A DNA stretch of 64,000 bases from assembly GCA_008477525.1 (NCBI GenBank), contig SPDT01000014.1, forward strand, positions 81,292-145,291, given 5' to 3'. Positions within the stretch are counted from its first letter, which is position 1; the number at the start of each line of letters is the position of its first letter. The position numbers were made by a program, and so were the translations under genes. This document shows, in pieces, positions 29,001 to 41,655 of the stretch. Below the pieces are notes generated by a model. It made no database searches. It saw nothing but the letters and a program-made list of their open reading frames with translations, and was not told the DNA's origin. Source of the DNA: Hypomyces perniciosus (lineage: Eukaryota > Ascomycota > Sordariomycetes > Hypocreales > Hypocreaceae).

Positions 29001-29871
29001 GAATTGAATTAAAAAGAGTATTAAAAATACATACTGAAACTAGTAAAAAATATGTAGATTCTAAAATACCATATCTGAATAAATTCTTACTATTAAGCTA
29101 TCCTATTCCTACTGCTTTAACAAGCAATATTCCCATAGAAAATTTAGTAGGTATGATGCAAAAAGAAAGACAAGATATGTATACATTAGGAACTCGTAGA
29201 AGTATTTCAGTAGAATTAGAAATTAAAGAAGGAAATACATTTGTAGATTCTTGAGGTCATACTTTTAATTTTGATTCTTTAACGTCTTGTATTGAGTATT
29301 TAAGAGAATTAGGTTTAACTATTAAAAGAGACACTCTTACTAAATATATAAAAGATGAAAAAGTGTTTCATAATTTCTTATGTAAATACTCAGATAATGC
29401 TTTACCTGATAATTTTGAAGAAGTAGGATTAATTATTGATGAATATAAAAAATTAAAAGTAGATACAGACTTAGATTTATTAAAAGTTAATAAAAAAAAT
29501 AAATCCATATTAGTAAAAGGAGAAAATTTTTGTTGCATGCGCAAGCTAGCACCACAAGAATTTGAAAGTATTACAGATACAATTAAATACTTTGATACTT
29601 TAAATATAAAATTAGATAGAAAATCTTTAAATACTCGTTTAAAAGACGGTAAAATTTATAAAGATTATTATTTTGCTTATAAATAACCAGATAAAAGTTC
29701 AAAATATTTTCTTCTCTTAATATACTAAGAAAAAATCTATCGATTACATTAAATAAATGTAGAGAGAATTCGCAGTGTTCAGAAATATGTGGAATACTTC
29801 ATAGTTCAATGCCTATAGTTATAGAATCTGTAAATATAGACAAATTTGTTCATTGACTTTATAATGCTTAA
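26042..29871 (+). CDS. cox2: cytochrome c oxidase subunit 2, three exons
   Basis: Exons 26042-26269, 27417-27839 and 29773-29871, 249 aa, close to the usual length. Starts [20 protein letters not shown]. The copper-A ligands are visible across the second joint: H in [12 protein letters not shown], then C, C, H and M in [15 protein letters not shown] helices are in exon 1 and the start of exon 2. Electron entry subunit of complex IV. Two group I introns, both with GIY-YIG ORFs. Confidence 0.94.
26270..27163 (+). CDS. GIY-YIG endonuclease of cox2 intron 1
   Basis: 297 codons open in frame with cox2 exon 1 (NHG/KEVPF...), stop at 27161-27163. GIY-YIG domain: SGIYKWTN (~26433) and [13 protein letters not shown] (~26472), with [15 protein letters not shown] downstream. 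Several NUMOD3-type repeats ([27 protein letters not shown]) and a NUMOD1-like helix-turn-helix ([16 protein letters not shown]) make a normal C-terminal DNA-binding region. A TGCGCAAGCGA cluster (26584) is carried in frame. Confidence 0.88.
   Translation, partial: KEVPFQKCFKFNTLNNLNYIRFYSTTPSSEVNSIKFYEDAYSMKKSIIKDNKNKSGIYKWTNKLTNDIYIGQSVDLAKRFIKYFNISYLRNRNTLVISRALIKYGAQATNFSLEILEYCDTANLTEREQYYFDKLNPKYNTLKIAGSSLGHKLTEETKTKISKSLKGIYVKEKSALYGRTHSEETKALMALKKSVRRLENNPLFGKTHSEETKELMRQKALGRKHSEETLLKMSANRGYLVYIHEKCDSEGFKLIGSFVSIRRAAKFLGISSNTVRLYINSGQIFKDRYKFTGGTPK
26270..27416 (+). mobile_element. cox2 intron 1, group I (IB-like)
   Basis: Core strings ATGCTGGAAACTCCTAAAGC, GGATTATCAGCAGGAAACC, CTCAGAGACTACACGTGG and AAGATATAGTCC lie downstream of the ORF. 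Intron ends TTTTTG before ACATTAATAG. Confidence 0.88.
27840..29772 (+). mobile_element. cox2 intron 2, group I
   Basis: Complete core before the ORF: AAATTGCGGGAAACCCC, CAATCCGCAGCCAAG, GTTCATCGACTAGACGG, AAGGTATAGTC. 5' joint after GGT, 3' joint ATTCG/CAGTGTTC. Confidence 0.9.
28289..29686 (+). CDS. GIY-YIG endonuclease of cox2 intron 2
   Basis: 465 codons to TAA, with TGA as Trp. No ATG opens the frame: TTG at 28289 or the internal ATG of HFMFDK (28331) may be used. A long N-terminal extension of ~120 residues precedes GVYIFIHKN (~28657) and [15 protein letters not shown]. Downstream [17 protein letters not shown] matches the family. A CATGCGCAAGCTAG cluster (~29536) lies in frame near the C-terminus. 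The extension is unusually long and its role is unknown. Confidence 0.82.
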
Positions 29872-29923
29872 TTTATAACAAATTATTATTAGTAAGAACA
29901 TATTTATTCATTTAGTGGATAAA

Positions 29924-29996
29924 AGAGGTATTAGTTTAATGGTAAAACTTGATGCTACGGACATCACAATTGTAGTTCGAATCTATAATGCCTCTA
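29924..29996 (+). tRNA. trnR: tRNA-Arg (ACG)
   Basis: Acceptor AGAGGTA/TGCCTCT, anticodon arm TGATG-CTACGGA-CATCA. Typical position between cox2 and nad4L. Confidence 0.88.
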
Positions 29997-30118
29997 GTAT
30001 AGTCATTTATATAGTAACTGTACTAGTATACGTAAAAAAACACATATTTAAAATTAAATTTAAATGTACGTATATAATCATAATTCTGAATAATTCGATG
30101 TATATATTAGATTAAAAT

Positions 30119-31331
30119 ATGAGTTTAACTTTAGTACTTTTTTTAATAGGAATTTTAGGATTCGTATTTAACAGAAAAAATATAATATTAATGCTTATTT
30201 CTATAGAAATAATGCTATTATCTATAACATTCTTAATATTGGTTAGTTCTATTAATTTAGATGATATAATAGGACAAACATATGCTATATACATTATAGT
30301 AGTTGCTGGTGCAGAATCTGCCATAGGTTTAGCTATTTTAGTAGCTTTTTATAGACTTTCGTCTCTTAAATCAAACCGTCTATCCTTTAGTTCTTGTAAA
30401 TTACCTGTAAGATTCGTAAATAGAACTCCTGTAGGGATAAGAAATTATTCTACAGTGTGTTCTTCTAATTGTAAAAATAATTCAATTGATCCTTGATTTA
30501 TTACTATTCAAAATTCTGAGGCACGCCACTAAAAGCGGTATAGCTGCTTCATTGCGTTTTTCTATAGCTCAAGATTCAAGAGATTTATCTTTATTAGAAA
30601 GCTTTGAAAATTTCTTTGGATGTGGATATGTGTAGGCTAGCTTACGCATGCCTACTAAATATAAAAACCGTTCGGTTTGTGAATTTATCGTTACAAAAAT
30701 TGATCATGTAGTTAATAATATAATCCCTTTTTTCTTGGCTAGCTTGCGCATGCCACCAACATAGTATAAGGGGATCAAAATACTCGGACTTCTTAGATTT
30801 TAAACGTGCTGCTTTAATTATTAAGAATAAAGAGCATTTAAAAGAAGATGGCTTGAAACAAATTTTACAATTAAAAAATCAAATTACAGGTTTGAATAAT
30901 AAGACTAAAAATAATCATGGTGATGATTAAGGCTTAAGAGAAATTAGGTCAAAAAAGGTGGAGTGAACCTTCATCTAGTCTTTATATTTTAAAATATAAA
31001 GGCAAAACCTTCAAATTGCGGGAAACTCTTAAAGACAAATCTACCAAGTTAATACAGTAATGTAATTAATGGAACAGGTAATGACTCGTTGTAAGGTAAA
31101 AACGATTTGTATAAAGAAATGCAATAGATAATCCGCAGCCAAGCGCCAATAATTGGTGTGCAGTTCATCGACTAAATGGAGGTTGGTAAATAATTATTAT
31201 ATAAATTATTTGCTTAAGATATAGTCAGGCATAACTTAAAGGTTATGGAATTACCCAGCCATCCTAAGGGAATTTAATTCCTATGGTAAAGGGAAAAACG
31301 AAGAGGAAGTATTGCAATAGAATATAAATAA
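30119..31331 (+). CDS. nad4L: NADH dehydrogenase subunit 4L, two exons
   Basis: Exons 30119-30357 and 31301-31331, joined CT/A AGA GGA, 89 aa. Conserved [18 protein letters not shown] and [27 protein letters not shown]. The TAA stop overlaps the nad5 ATG by one base (TAATG), a classical fungal arrangement for these two complex I genes. Confidence 0.93.
30358..30929 (+). pseudogene. decayed LAGLIDADG endonuclease of the nad4L intron
   Basis: Continues in frame from exon 1 ([12 protein letters not shown]...[11 protein letters not shown]), then a GGCACGCCACTA cluster (30520-30531) breaks it. Pieces of the second domain follow ([40 protein letters not shown]), split by clusters near 30640 and 30740 (GGCTAGCTTGCGCATGCC). 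Neither LAGLIDADG motif is complete. No function expected. Confidence 0.75.
30358..31300 (+). mobile_element. nad4L intron, group I
   Basis: Core AAATTGCGGGAAACTC, AATCCGCAGCCAAG, GTTCATCGACTAAATGG and AAGATATAGTC is at 31010-31230, downstream of the decayed ORF. Confidence 0.85.
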
Positions 31332-31901
31332 TGTATTTAAGTATAATTATATTACCTTTATTAGGGTCTATAGTATCCGGATTTTTTGGTAGAAAAGTCG
31401 GTGTGACAGGTAGTCGTATCTTAGGTTGTTTAAGTATAATAACAACAACAATATTAGCTATAGTTAGCTTTTTTTGAAGTAGGATTTAATAATAATCCTA
31501 TATCAATTAACCTATTTAAATGATTAGATAGTGAATCATTTAATATGGTATGAAACTTCCAATTTGATAGTTTAACAGTCTCTATGTTAATACCTGTATT
31601 AGTGATTAGTTCTTTAGTTCACTTTTACTCTATTGGATATATGAGTCATGATCCTCACAACCAAAGATTTTTTAGTTATTTAAGTTTATTCACTTTTATG
31701 ATGATTATCTTAGTAACTGGTAATAATTATCTATTAATGTTTGTAGGATGAGAAGGTGTTGGAGTTTGTTCATACCTTTTAGTTAGTTTCTGATTTACTA
31801 GAATTGCAGCTAACCAAAGTTCTTTATCAGCATTTTTAACTAATAGAGTAGGGGATGCTTTCTTAACAATAGGAATGTTTGTAATATTATGATCTTTAGG
31901 T
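31331..31901 (+). CDS. nad5: NADH dehydrogenase subunit 5, exon 1 (one-base insertion)
   Basis: Starts [20 protein letters not shown] and contains [20 protein letters not shown] and [19 protein letters not shown], diagnostic for ND5. A run of seven T at ~31469-31475 shifts the frame. The inverted copy (33422-33991) has six T and stays open, so this is a sequencing or assembly error. Exon 1 ends at GGT 31901 (LWSLG). The rest of the gene is not in the window. Confidence 0.9.
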
Positions 31902-32649
31902 AAAGAAAAAAATTCTAAAGTTTTCACAACAATGCATAAAAATCAAAATACTAGCTCTGTACTGAAAGGCTTACATAAAACAAATATTTTACGGAGTACT
32001 TCTCAATTTAATCGTTTATCTCATGCTCAAGTTAGAAATTATTCTTCTTCTTCTTCTTCACTTGCACCATATTTAGCTGGTTTGATAGAAGGTGATGGAT
32101 ATATAGCTGTACATGATAAAAATACACAAAAAAAGAGTACAGACCTAAAATTATTATTGCTTTTAATATACATGATAAACCTTAGCTGATAAATTATCTA
32201 CTGAATTAAATGTAGGTAAAGTAATTAGTAGACCTAACGCAGGACATGTGTATTACAAATTTTAGCTAAGAAGAAGTATTAAAAATAATGAATTTAATTA
32301 ACGGTCATATGCGTACACCTAAAATAGAGCATTACATAGAGCTATTCATGAATAAATGAAAAAGATAATAGTTCTATACCGTTATTAGGTTTAGATTTGT
32401 CTTCTTTAGAAAGTAATAGCTGATTAGCAGGATTTACAGATGCCGATGGATGTTTGGTATAAACTGTTTACGACCGTAAGAAAAACGGAGTATTTTAAGA
32501 ACAAGTGTTCAAACTTCTTTCCGTATAGAAGTAAAACAAAATTATTCTAGAGAGGTTACTTTAGAACAAGGGGGATCTAGTTTTTTAAGATTATGAGTGA
32601 TATTGCTGCCTTTTTTACAGTAAGTTTAGATTCAAGAACTGAAAAACTG
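31902..32649 (+). CDS. LAGLIDADG endonuclease of the nad5 intron, partial and error-rich
   Basis: In frame with exon 1. Motif 1, YLAGLIEGDGYIAV, near 32070 and motif 2, WLAGFTDADGCF, near 32425. Many single-base indels break the frame, and the inverted copy has different ones (32675-33421), so the true gene is probably intact. The sequence is cut by the palindrome centre. Confidence 0.7.
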
Positions 32650-32674
32650 AAGATAAAGAATTTTATGCTTTGTG
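32650..32674. other. centre of palindrome 1
   Basis: Short unpaired spacer between GAAAAACTG and CAGTTTTTC. Sequence quality drops on both sides. Confidence 0.8.
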
Positions 32675-33421
32675 CAGTTTTTCAGTCTAATATAAACTTA
32701 CTGTAAAAAAAGGCAGCAATATCACTCATAATCTTAAAAAAAACTAGATCCCCCTTGTTCTAAAGTAACTCTAGAATAATTTTGTTTTACTTCTATACGG
32801 AAAGAAGGTTGAACACTTGTTCTTAAATACTCCGTTTTTCTTCGGTCGTAAAAACAGTTATACCAAAACATCCATCGGCATCTGTAAATCCTGCTAATCA
32901 GCTATTACTTTCTAAAGAAGACAAATCTAAACCTAATAACGGTATAGAACTTATCTTTTTCATTTATTCAGTGAATAGCTTATGTAATGCTTCTTATTTT
33001 AGGTGTACGCATATGACCTTAATTAAATTCATTATTTTTAATACTTCTTCTTTAGCTAAAATTTGTAATAACACATGTCCTGCGTTAGGTCTACTAAGTA
33101 CTTTAACTACATTTAATTCAGTAGATAATTTATCAGCTAAAGGTTATCATGTATATTAAAAGCAATAATAATTTAGGTCTGTACTCTTTTTTTTTGTGTA
33201 TTTTTATCATGTACAGCTATATATCCATCACCTTCTATCAAACCAGCTAAATATGGTGCAAGTGAAGAAGAAGGAGAAGAAGAATTTCTAACTTGAGCAT
33301 GAGATAAACGATTAAATTGAGAAGTACTCCGTAAAATATTTGTTTTATGGTAAGCCTTTCAGTACAGAGCTAGTATTTTGATTTTATGCATTGTTGTGAA
33401 AACTTTAGAATTTTTTTCTTT
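32675..33421 (-). CDS. copy 2: nad5-intron LAGLIDADG endonuclease, partial
   Basis: Mirror of 31902-32649 with different indels. Useful for reconstructing the true frame. Confidence 0.65.
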
Positions 33422-33991
33422 ACCTAAAGATCATAATATTACAAACATTCCTATTGTTAAGAAAGCATCCCCTACTCTATTAGTTAAAAATGCTGATAAA
33501 GAACTTTGGTTAGCTGCAATTCTAGTAAATCAGAAACTAACTAAAAGGTATGAACAAACTCCAACACCTTCTCATCCTACAAACATTAATAGATAATTAT
33601 TACCAGTTACTAAGATAATCATCATAAAAGTGAATAAACTTAAATAACTAAAAAATCTTTGGTTGTGAGGATCATGACTCATATATCCAATAGAGTAAAA
33701 GTGAACTAAAGAACTAATCACTAATACAGGTATTAACATAGAGACTGTTAAACTATCAAATTGGAAGTTTCATACCATATTAAATGATTCACTATCTAAT
33801 CATTTAAATAGGTTAATTGATATAGGATTATTATTAAATCCTACTTCAAAAAAGCTAACTATAGCTAATATTGTTGTTGTTATTATACTTAAACAACCTA
33901 AGATACGACTACCTGTCACACCGACTTTTCTACCAAAAAATCCGGATACTATAGACCCTAATAAAGGTAATATAATTATACTTAAATACAT
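33422..33991 (-). CDS. nad5: copy 2: nad5 exon 1, frame intact
   Basis: 570 bases, 190 codons without a break, unlike copy 1. Best version of nad5 exon 1 in the window. Confidence 0.88.
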
Positions 33992-35201
33992 TATTTATAT
34001 TCTATTGCAATACTTCCTCTTCGTTTTTCCCTTTACCATAGGAATTAAATTCCCTTAGGATGGCTGGGGTAATTCCATAACCTTTAAGTTATCCTGACTA
34101 TATCTTAAGCAAATAATTTATATAATAATTATTTACCACCTCCATTTAGTCGATGAACTGCACACCAATTATTGGCGCTTGGCTGCGGATTATCTATTGC
34201 ATTTCTTTATACAAATCGTTTTTACCTTACAACGAGTCATTACCTGTTCCATTAATTACATTACTGTATTAAATTGGTAGATTTGTCTTTAAGAGTTTCC
34301 CGCAATTTGAAGGTTTTGCCTTTATATTTAAAATATAAAGACTAGATGAAGGTTCACTCCACCTTTTTTGACCTAATTTCTCTTAAGCCTTAATCATCAC
34401 CATGATTATTTTTAGTCTTATTATTCAAACCTGTAATTTGATTTTTTTAATTGTAAAATTTGTTTCAAAGCCATCTTCTTTTAAATGCTCTTTATTCTTA
34501 ATAATTAAAGCAGCACGTTTAAAATCTAAGAAGTCCGAGTATTTTGATCCCCTTATCTATGTTGGTGGCATGCGCAAGCTAGCCAAGAAAAAGGGATTAT
34601 ATTATTAACTACATGATCAATTTTTGTAACGATAAATTCACAAACCGAACGGTTTTTATATTTAGTAGGCATGCGTAAGCTAGCCTACACATATCCACAT
34701 CCAAAGAAATTTTCAAAGCTTTCTAATAAAGATAAATCTCTTGAATCTTGAGCTATAGAAAAACGCAATGAAGCAGCTATACCGCTTTTAGTGGCGTGCC
34801 TCAGAATTTTGAATAGTAATAAATCAAGGATCAATTGAATTATTTTTACAATTAGAAGAACACACTGTAGAATAATTTCTTATCCCTACAGGAGTTCTAT
34901 TTACGAATCTTACAGGTAATTTACAAGAACTAAAGGATAGACGGTTTGATTTAAGAGACGAAAGTCTATAAAAAGCTACTAAAATAGCTAAACCTATGGC
35001 AGATTCTGCACCAGCAACTACTATAATGTATATAGCATATGTTTGTCCTATTATATCATCTAAATTAATAGAACTAACCAATATTAAGAATGTTATAGAT
35101 AATAGCATTATTTCTATAGAAATAAGCATTAATATTATATTTTTTCTGTTAAATACGAATCCTAAAATTCCTATTAAAAAAAGTACTAAAGTTAAACTCA
35201 T
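33991..35201 (-). CDS. nad4L: copy 2: nad4L, two exons
   Basis: Exons 34963-35201 and 33991-34021, both as in copy 1. The intron with its decayed HE (34022-34962) is also repeated. Confidence 0.85.
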
Positions 35202-35323
35202 ATTTTAATCTAATATATACATCGAATTATTCAGAATTATGATTATATACGTACATTTAAATTTAATTTTAAATATGTGTTTTTTTACGTATACTAGTAC
35301 AGTTACTATATAAATGACTATAC

Positions 35324-35396
35324 TAGAGGCATTATAGATTCGAACTACAATTGTGATGTCCGTAGCATCAAGTTTTACCATTAAACTAATACCTCT
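35324..35396 (-). tRNA. trnR: copy 2: tRNA-Arg (ACG)
   Basis: Mirror of 29924-29996, same sequence. Confidence 0.85.
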
Positions 35397-35448
35397 TTTA
35401 TCCACTAAATGAATAAATATGTTCTTACTAATAATAATTTGTTATAAA

Positions 35449-38400
35449 TTAAGCATTATAAAGTCAATGAACAAATTTGTCTATATTTACAGATTCTATA
35501 ACTATAGGCATTGAACTATGAAGTATTCCACATATTTCTGAACACTGCGAATTCTCTCTACATTTATTTAATGTAATCGATAGATTTTTTCTTAGTATAT
35601 TAAGAGAAGAAAATATTTTGAACTTTTATCTGGTTATTTATAAGCAAAATAATAATCTTTATAAATTTTACCGTCTTTTAAACGAGTATTTAAAGATTTT
35701 CTATCTAATTTTATATTTAAAGTATCAAAGTATTTAATTGTATCTGTAATACTTTCAAATTCTTGTGGTGCTAGCTTGCGCATGCAACAAAAATTTTCTC
35801 CTTTTACTAATATGGATTTATTTTTTTTATTAACTTTTAATAAATCTAAGTCTGTATCTACTTTTAATTTTTTATATTCATCAATAATTAATCCTACTTC
35901 TTCAAAATTATCAGGTAAAGCATTATCTGAGTATTTACATAAGAAATTATGAAACACTTTTTCATCTTTTATATATTTAGTAAGAGTGTCTCTTTTAATA
36001 GTTAAACCTAATTCTCTTAAATACTCAATACAAGACGTTAAAGAATCAAAATTAAAAGTATGACCTCAAGAATCTACAAATGTATTTCCTTCTTTAATTT
36101 CTAATTCTACTGAAATACTTCTACGAGTTCCTAATGTATACATATCTTGTCTTTCTTTTTGCATCATACCTACTAAATTTTCTATGGGAATATTGCTTGT
36201 TAAAGCAGTAGGAATAGGATAGCTTAATAGTAAGAATTTATTCAGATATGGTATTTTAGAATCTACATATTTTTTACTAGTTTCAGTATGTATTTTTAAT
36301 ACTCTTTTTAATTCAATTCTAGATTTAGCATGATAATAAAGAGTACTACATGTTAGATCATAAACATATACAGTATCCCCTTTAGATGATCCTGCATTAA
36401 CAACTCTTAATGTATTCAAGTTAAATTCTTTATTTAATAAATAATACTGTTCTAAAATTAAAGAGTCTTGATTACTAAATTTATTACTATCTAATTTAAA
36501 AATTACTAATTTAAAAGCTTTTAGCCCTTCTTTGTGAAGTAAAGGTAAAAATTTACCCGCTAATGGAAAATCTCCTTTGAAATAGTAATCCATTCTACGT
36601 CTTAGTAAATTAGATGAACCTACGTATTTATGATCTGTATTTTTATGTATAAAGATATATACACCAGAGAAACCTTTATATTTAGATTTACCTGTTAATT
36701 CATCTAAAAGTTTATGATTTTCCGATGTTGATATTGGAAGATCCACTTCAACACCTTTAACTTTTAATAATTCTTGTAATTTCGAGTCAGTAACTGATAA
36801 ATTTTGATTTAATAATATTTTATTGATAACTGTCGAAGTAGTAGGTTTTCCACTATTGATATGCTCTAACGCTAAAGACTCTGGGTTATTTACCAAAGGT
36901 CTAATTGAATTAATAGATCTACTTGTACTAAAACATCTAGTTAAAGATACAGCAGCTATAGAACTTAATCCAATACGTTTATCGAACATGAAGTGATTAT
37001 TAAAAACACTTTTACTAATTGTATCATGCAAATACTACAATAGTCTTTCATATGAAAGACAAGTGCTTTCTGTGTTTGTATTCATTTATTTTTACATTAA
37101 ATTAAGTTTAGCAAACTATTGTAGAGATCCCTAAATATAATTAACGAATTAATATATATCTATTTAACAAAAAATATGAATATTCTTCATATTTTTCTGC
37201 ACCCTTTCAGGTGGGGGCTGACTATACCTTAAGCATTATTAAAACTAATAATACCAACCACCGTCTAGTCGATGAACTGCATACCAAATATTTTATATTT
37301 GGTACTTGGCTGCGGATTGCCCATTGAATAATAAATCTTGATTTTACCATACCACGAGTCATTACCTGTGCCATAAGTTATGTTACCATACTTACTTGGT
37401 TAAGATTCCTTTAGGGGTTTCCCGCAATTTGATGATTTATAACCATAGGTTCACTACAGTTTTGGCCATTGTTCGATAAGACCATAGAATACACCTTCTC
37501 TGTTAATAAATACAGATACTTGATTTAGTCTACCAGGATATGCGTCACATTTTATACCTAAAGAAGGACAAGCGAAAGAATGTATAACATCTCCAGATGT
37601 TATAACGAATCTAATATGTGTTAATTCAGGAACTATTACTCTGTTATCAACTTCTAACATTCTTAATCCACCTTCTTCTAAGTCTGAATCAGGTACTATA
37701 TAAGAATCAAATTCTATAAATTCTTCGTTAGAATCTATGAAATCTGGATATTGGTAACTTCAATATCACTGATGTCCTTCAGCTATAATAGACATTGAAG
37801 GGTCGTTAACTTCGTCCATTAAATACAATAATTTGAAAGATGGGAATGCTATAAGTATTAATATAACAGCTGGTGTTATAGTTCAGATTAATTCTATTAA
37901 TGTCAAAAACATAAGTACTTTCATACTTAACTGGACTATATCTTACCATATATGTATACTTACATATAAGGTTTCCACGTGTAGTCTCTGAGGATCCCGC
38001 TAAGGTATTTAATACCTGGGTGGTTTCCTGCTGATAATCCATTGTACATCCTTTAAGGTTGTCACTGATAAAGTATATGTTTATTAACTTTATAGTACTT
38101 AAAGGCTTTAGGAGTTTCCAGCATATAGTGGAATTTTTTTCATAGTTTTTTTAAGTTTATTTTGGAGTTCCACCAGTAAATTTATATCTGTCTTTAAATA
38201 TTTGACCTGAATTTATATACAGTCTTACAGTATTGCTACTAATTCCTAAAAATTTAGCTGCTCTTCTTATTGAAACAAAACTACCAATTAATTTAAATCC
38301 TTCTGAATCACATTTTTCATGTATGTAAACAAGATAACCTCTATTAGCACTCATTTTTAATAGAGTTTCTTCAGAATGTTTTCTACCTAAAGCTTTTTGT

Positions 38401-39278
38401 CTCATTAACTCTTTAGTTTCTTCACTATGAGTTTTACCAAATAAAGGATTATTTTCTAGCCTGCGGACAGATTTTTTTAAAGCCATCAATGCTTTAGTTT
38501 CTTCAGAATGAGTACGACCATATAAAGCAGATTTTTCTTTAACATAAATTCCTTTTAAAGATTTACTAATTTTTGTTTTAGTTTCTTCAGTAAGTTTATG
38601 ACCTAAAGAACTACCAGCTATTTTTAATGTATTGTACTTAGGATTTAATTTATCAAAATAATATTGTTCTCTTTCTGTTAAATTAGCTGTATCACAATAT
38701 TCTAAAATCTCTAATGAAAAATTAGTCGCTTGCGCACCGTATTTAATTAAAGCTCTACTTATTACAAGAGTATTTCTATTTCTTAAATAACTAATATTAA
38801 AATATTTTATAAATCTTTTGGCTAAATCTACTGATTGCCCAATGTATATATCATTTGTTAGTTTATTGGTCCATTTGTAAATTCCGGATTTATTTTTATT
38901 ATCTTTTATAATTGATTTTTTCATAGAATAAGCATCTTCGTAAAACTTTATACTATTAACTTCTGAAGAAGGCGTTGTACTGTAAAAACGTATATAATTT
39001 AGATTATTTAAAGTATTAAACTTAAAACACTTTTGAAAAGGCACTTCTTTACCATGGTTTAAGTATTTATGTGAAATAGGTGATCTTTTTGCTGCAAAAT
39101 TTCTTATTATAGAGAAAAGTACTCATCCTACGCCAAATAAAATTATTACTAAGTAATACATGATGTTGTCATGTAATTCTACTAATCCTTCCATTTGTGG
39201 AGTAGCACTATCTTGAAAGTATATACCTCAAGCAACAGGTGCATCCATATATATAAATGAATTTAATATATTTTTCAT
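35449..39278 (-). CDS. cox2: copy 2: cox2, three exons
   Basis: Exons 39051-39278, 37481-37903 and 35449-35547, same lengths as copy 1. Confidence 0.86.
35634..37031 (-). CDS. copy 2: GIY-YIG endonuclease of cox2 intron 2
   Basis: Same length and frame as 28289-29686. Confidence 0.8.
38157..39050 (-). CDS. copy 2: GIY-YIG endonuclease of cox2 intron 1
   Basis: Same frame and length as 26270-27163. Confidence 0.8.
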   Translation of the reverse strand, partial: KEVPFQKCFKFNTLNNLNYIRFYSTTPSSEVNSIKFYEDAYSMKKSIIKDNKNKSGIYKWTNKLTNDIYIGQSVDLAKRFIKYFNISYLRNRNTLVISRALIKYGAQATNFSLEILEYCDTANLTEREQYYFDKLNPKYNTLKIAGSSLGHKLTEETKTKISKSLKGIYVKEKSALYGRTHSEETKALMALKKSVRRLENNPLFGKTHSEETKELMRQKALGRKHSEETLLKMSANRGYLVYIHEKCDSEGFKLIGSFVSIRRAAKFLGISSNTVRLYINSGQIFKDRYKFTGGTPK

Positions 39279-39489
39279 GAAAAATTATAATATAAAATTT
39301 CTGATTATAAATAGAATTGTTTTTTTTTTTAATTTTTTTATAGCATAGCTTGCGCTACAAGGTATGCGCACGAATTTTTTTTAGTCTATTCTAATAACCC
39401 ACCCACCACGACCATTATATAAATACATATGTTTATATAATAATTATATATTTTGTAATAAAAAGTTTTCTTAAATTTAAGAAATCTAA

Positions 39490-39720
<231 letters not shown>

Positions 39721-39952
39721 TTATAAAATGTTAAAAATAAAAATCTCGTAAATTGTTGTACTTTTTAATATTAGAAATGTCAATTTCACAAAATAAATAG
39801 AAAATTTTATTTGCATGCAAGCTTGCTTGCTTGCTGGCTTGCTTGCTTTGCTTCTGTACCTAGCATAGCATAGCATAGCATAGCATAGCTTGCGCTACAA
39901 GGTATGCGCATGGAAAAAAAAAAAGCAAGCACAATATAAGACCCTAAAAGCC

Positions 39953-41655
39953 TTATTTATTTTCAATAAATGTATTTATAAATTTTTTTGATTTATAGAA
40001 ATAATTGTAAGATTGTCTGCTATCTATTTTTAAAGCATTTTTACCTAATTCAAATACAAATCCTGCAGTTATTATACCTATAAAGATAAGTACGATTATT
40101 AAACCATAAATTCCATTTTCATAGCTACTAAGACCATAGGGGTATATAACTAATATTTCTAAGTCTAATAATAAATAAACTAAAGCAAAAATAAAGAATT
40201 TTACACCGAATTGACTTCTATTTTGTCCAAGGAAACTGTGGAAACCACATTCAAATATACTGTACTTTTCTTGATACGTTTAAACCAAATTTCTCATGTT
40301 TATAAATTAATACATTGATTTTAAACTTATTTTCTATTCGTATTCATCTTATTACGGATTTCTTTTATTTTATTTAACCCTTCTAAGGTTAAATGCGATT
40401 TATTTTCCATTAATCTTGTTATTTCACTAAAATCTGATAGGTCTAAATTTTTATTACCTATTAAAGGATATTTAATGAAAAAAGGAATAATGATATCTTT
40501 TATACTAGAAAAATTAGTTACTTTAAAATCAATAGTACCTCTAGAATCTAAACTTGTATTACCACACCCTAAATATTCTATTAAACTTTTTATTAAAGAC
40601 TCATCTCTAATACTTTGAGTTAATATAAAACTTAATTTAACTGCTTCACCTAATTTAGATGTTTTATTCTTAAAAATAACAACACTAAAACAACCCTCTG
40701 CTTCTACAAACCCTGATAATCAATAAGGATTCATTATTTGAGGTTCTTGTACTTCAGGTCTTAAGACAGTAGCAATATTTGGGAAAGCAATACTTAAATC
40801 ATTATTAATACCATTATTTATTACAGCCTTTAAAGCTACAAGTTCTAATAATCCATCTTTAGTAAGATGGCTTTTATTTTTTATTAAATTATGGGCTAAT
40901 TTAAATAACTTATAATCTGCTTGTTTTTTTGTAATTAAAGGGTATTTATCAAAATGATTGATTATAATATCTAAACCTGCTAAAGATTCAACACGATATT
41001 GTGCAGAGTCCTTAGACATATGGAATACGCTACCTGTACCGAAAAATTCTTTAATGTTATTTAATAACATTATATCTTTTTTATGTAAACTTATTACAAA
41101 TCTACAAGCTACACGTCAACCAGATTTATATTTATTATCTCTTATTATAGTTAATATAAAAGAACCTTCACCGTCTACAAAACCTGTGACGTAAAAAGGA
41201 TTTAATTTAGATTCTAAGGTACTAAAATTTCTTTTTAAATTTATAAAGTTAGAAGGGATTTTGATCAGATAACTTCTTTCGAAGCCCACTAGAGTATACC
41301 TTAACATTGATAAATTTTTCTTATTAAAATATTCAATGTAACTACCGTCTACTCGTTGCTCTTTTACAATAGTATTTTGACTTACTATTGACTTAGATCC
41401 GCGATATCCCATTTCTTTTTCAATCATCTCTTGGCTTGTTACTATACCTGAGTAATTACTTCAGCCACCTATATATTTTCATATACGGCTTAGTACCAAG
41501 AGCTTTAGGGGGTCCCCGGAATTTGGCAGTTTATCCCAATGTAATGATTTCCCAGATCAAAGTTTAGGATTATGAGGAGCTAATATGAAATTAAGAAGTA
41601 AAAAAACTAAAGCTAAAACAGAAACGAAAATAAAAAGTAATGTTACACTACTCAT
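39953..41655 (-). CDS. nad3: copy 2: nad3, two exons
   Basis: Exons 41566-41655 and 39953-40276, same lengths as copy 1. Confidence 0.86.
40327..41427 (-). CDS. copy 2: LAGLIDADG endonuclease of the nad3 intron
   Basis: Same length and frame as 23895-24995. Confidence 0.82.

Noticed and set aside
29915..30115. 66-codon ORF over trnR
   Set aside because: Covers the tRNA and AT-rich spacer; no protein features.
32971..33159. ORFs on the plus strand of copy 2 (also 33378-33596, 40958-41194, 49229-49537)
   Set aside because: Antisense to nad5, HE genes or scrambled sequence.
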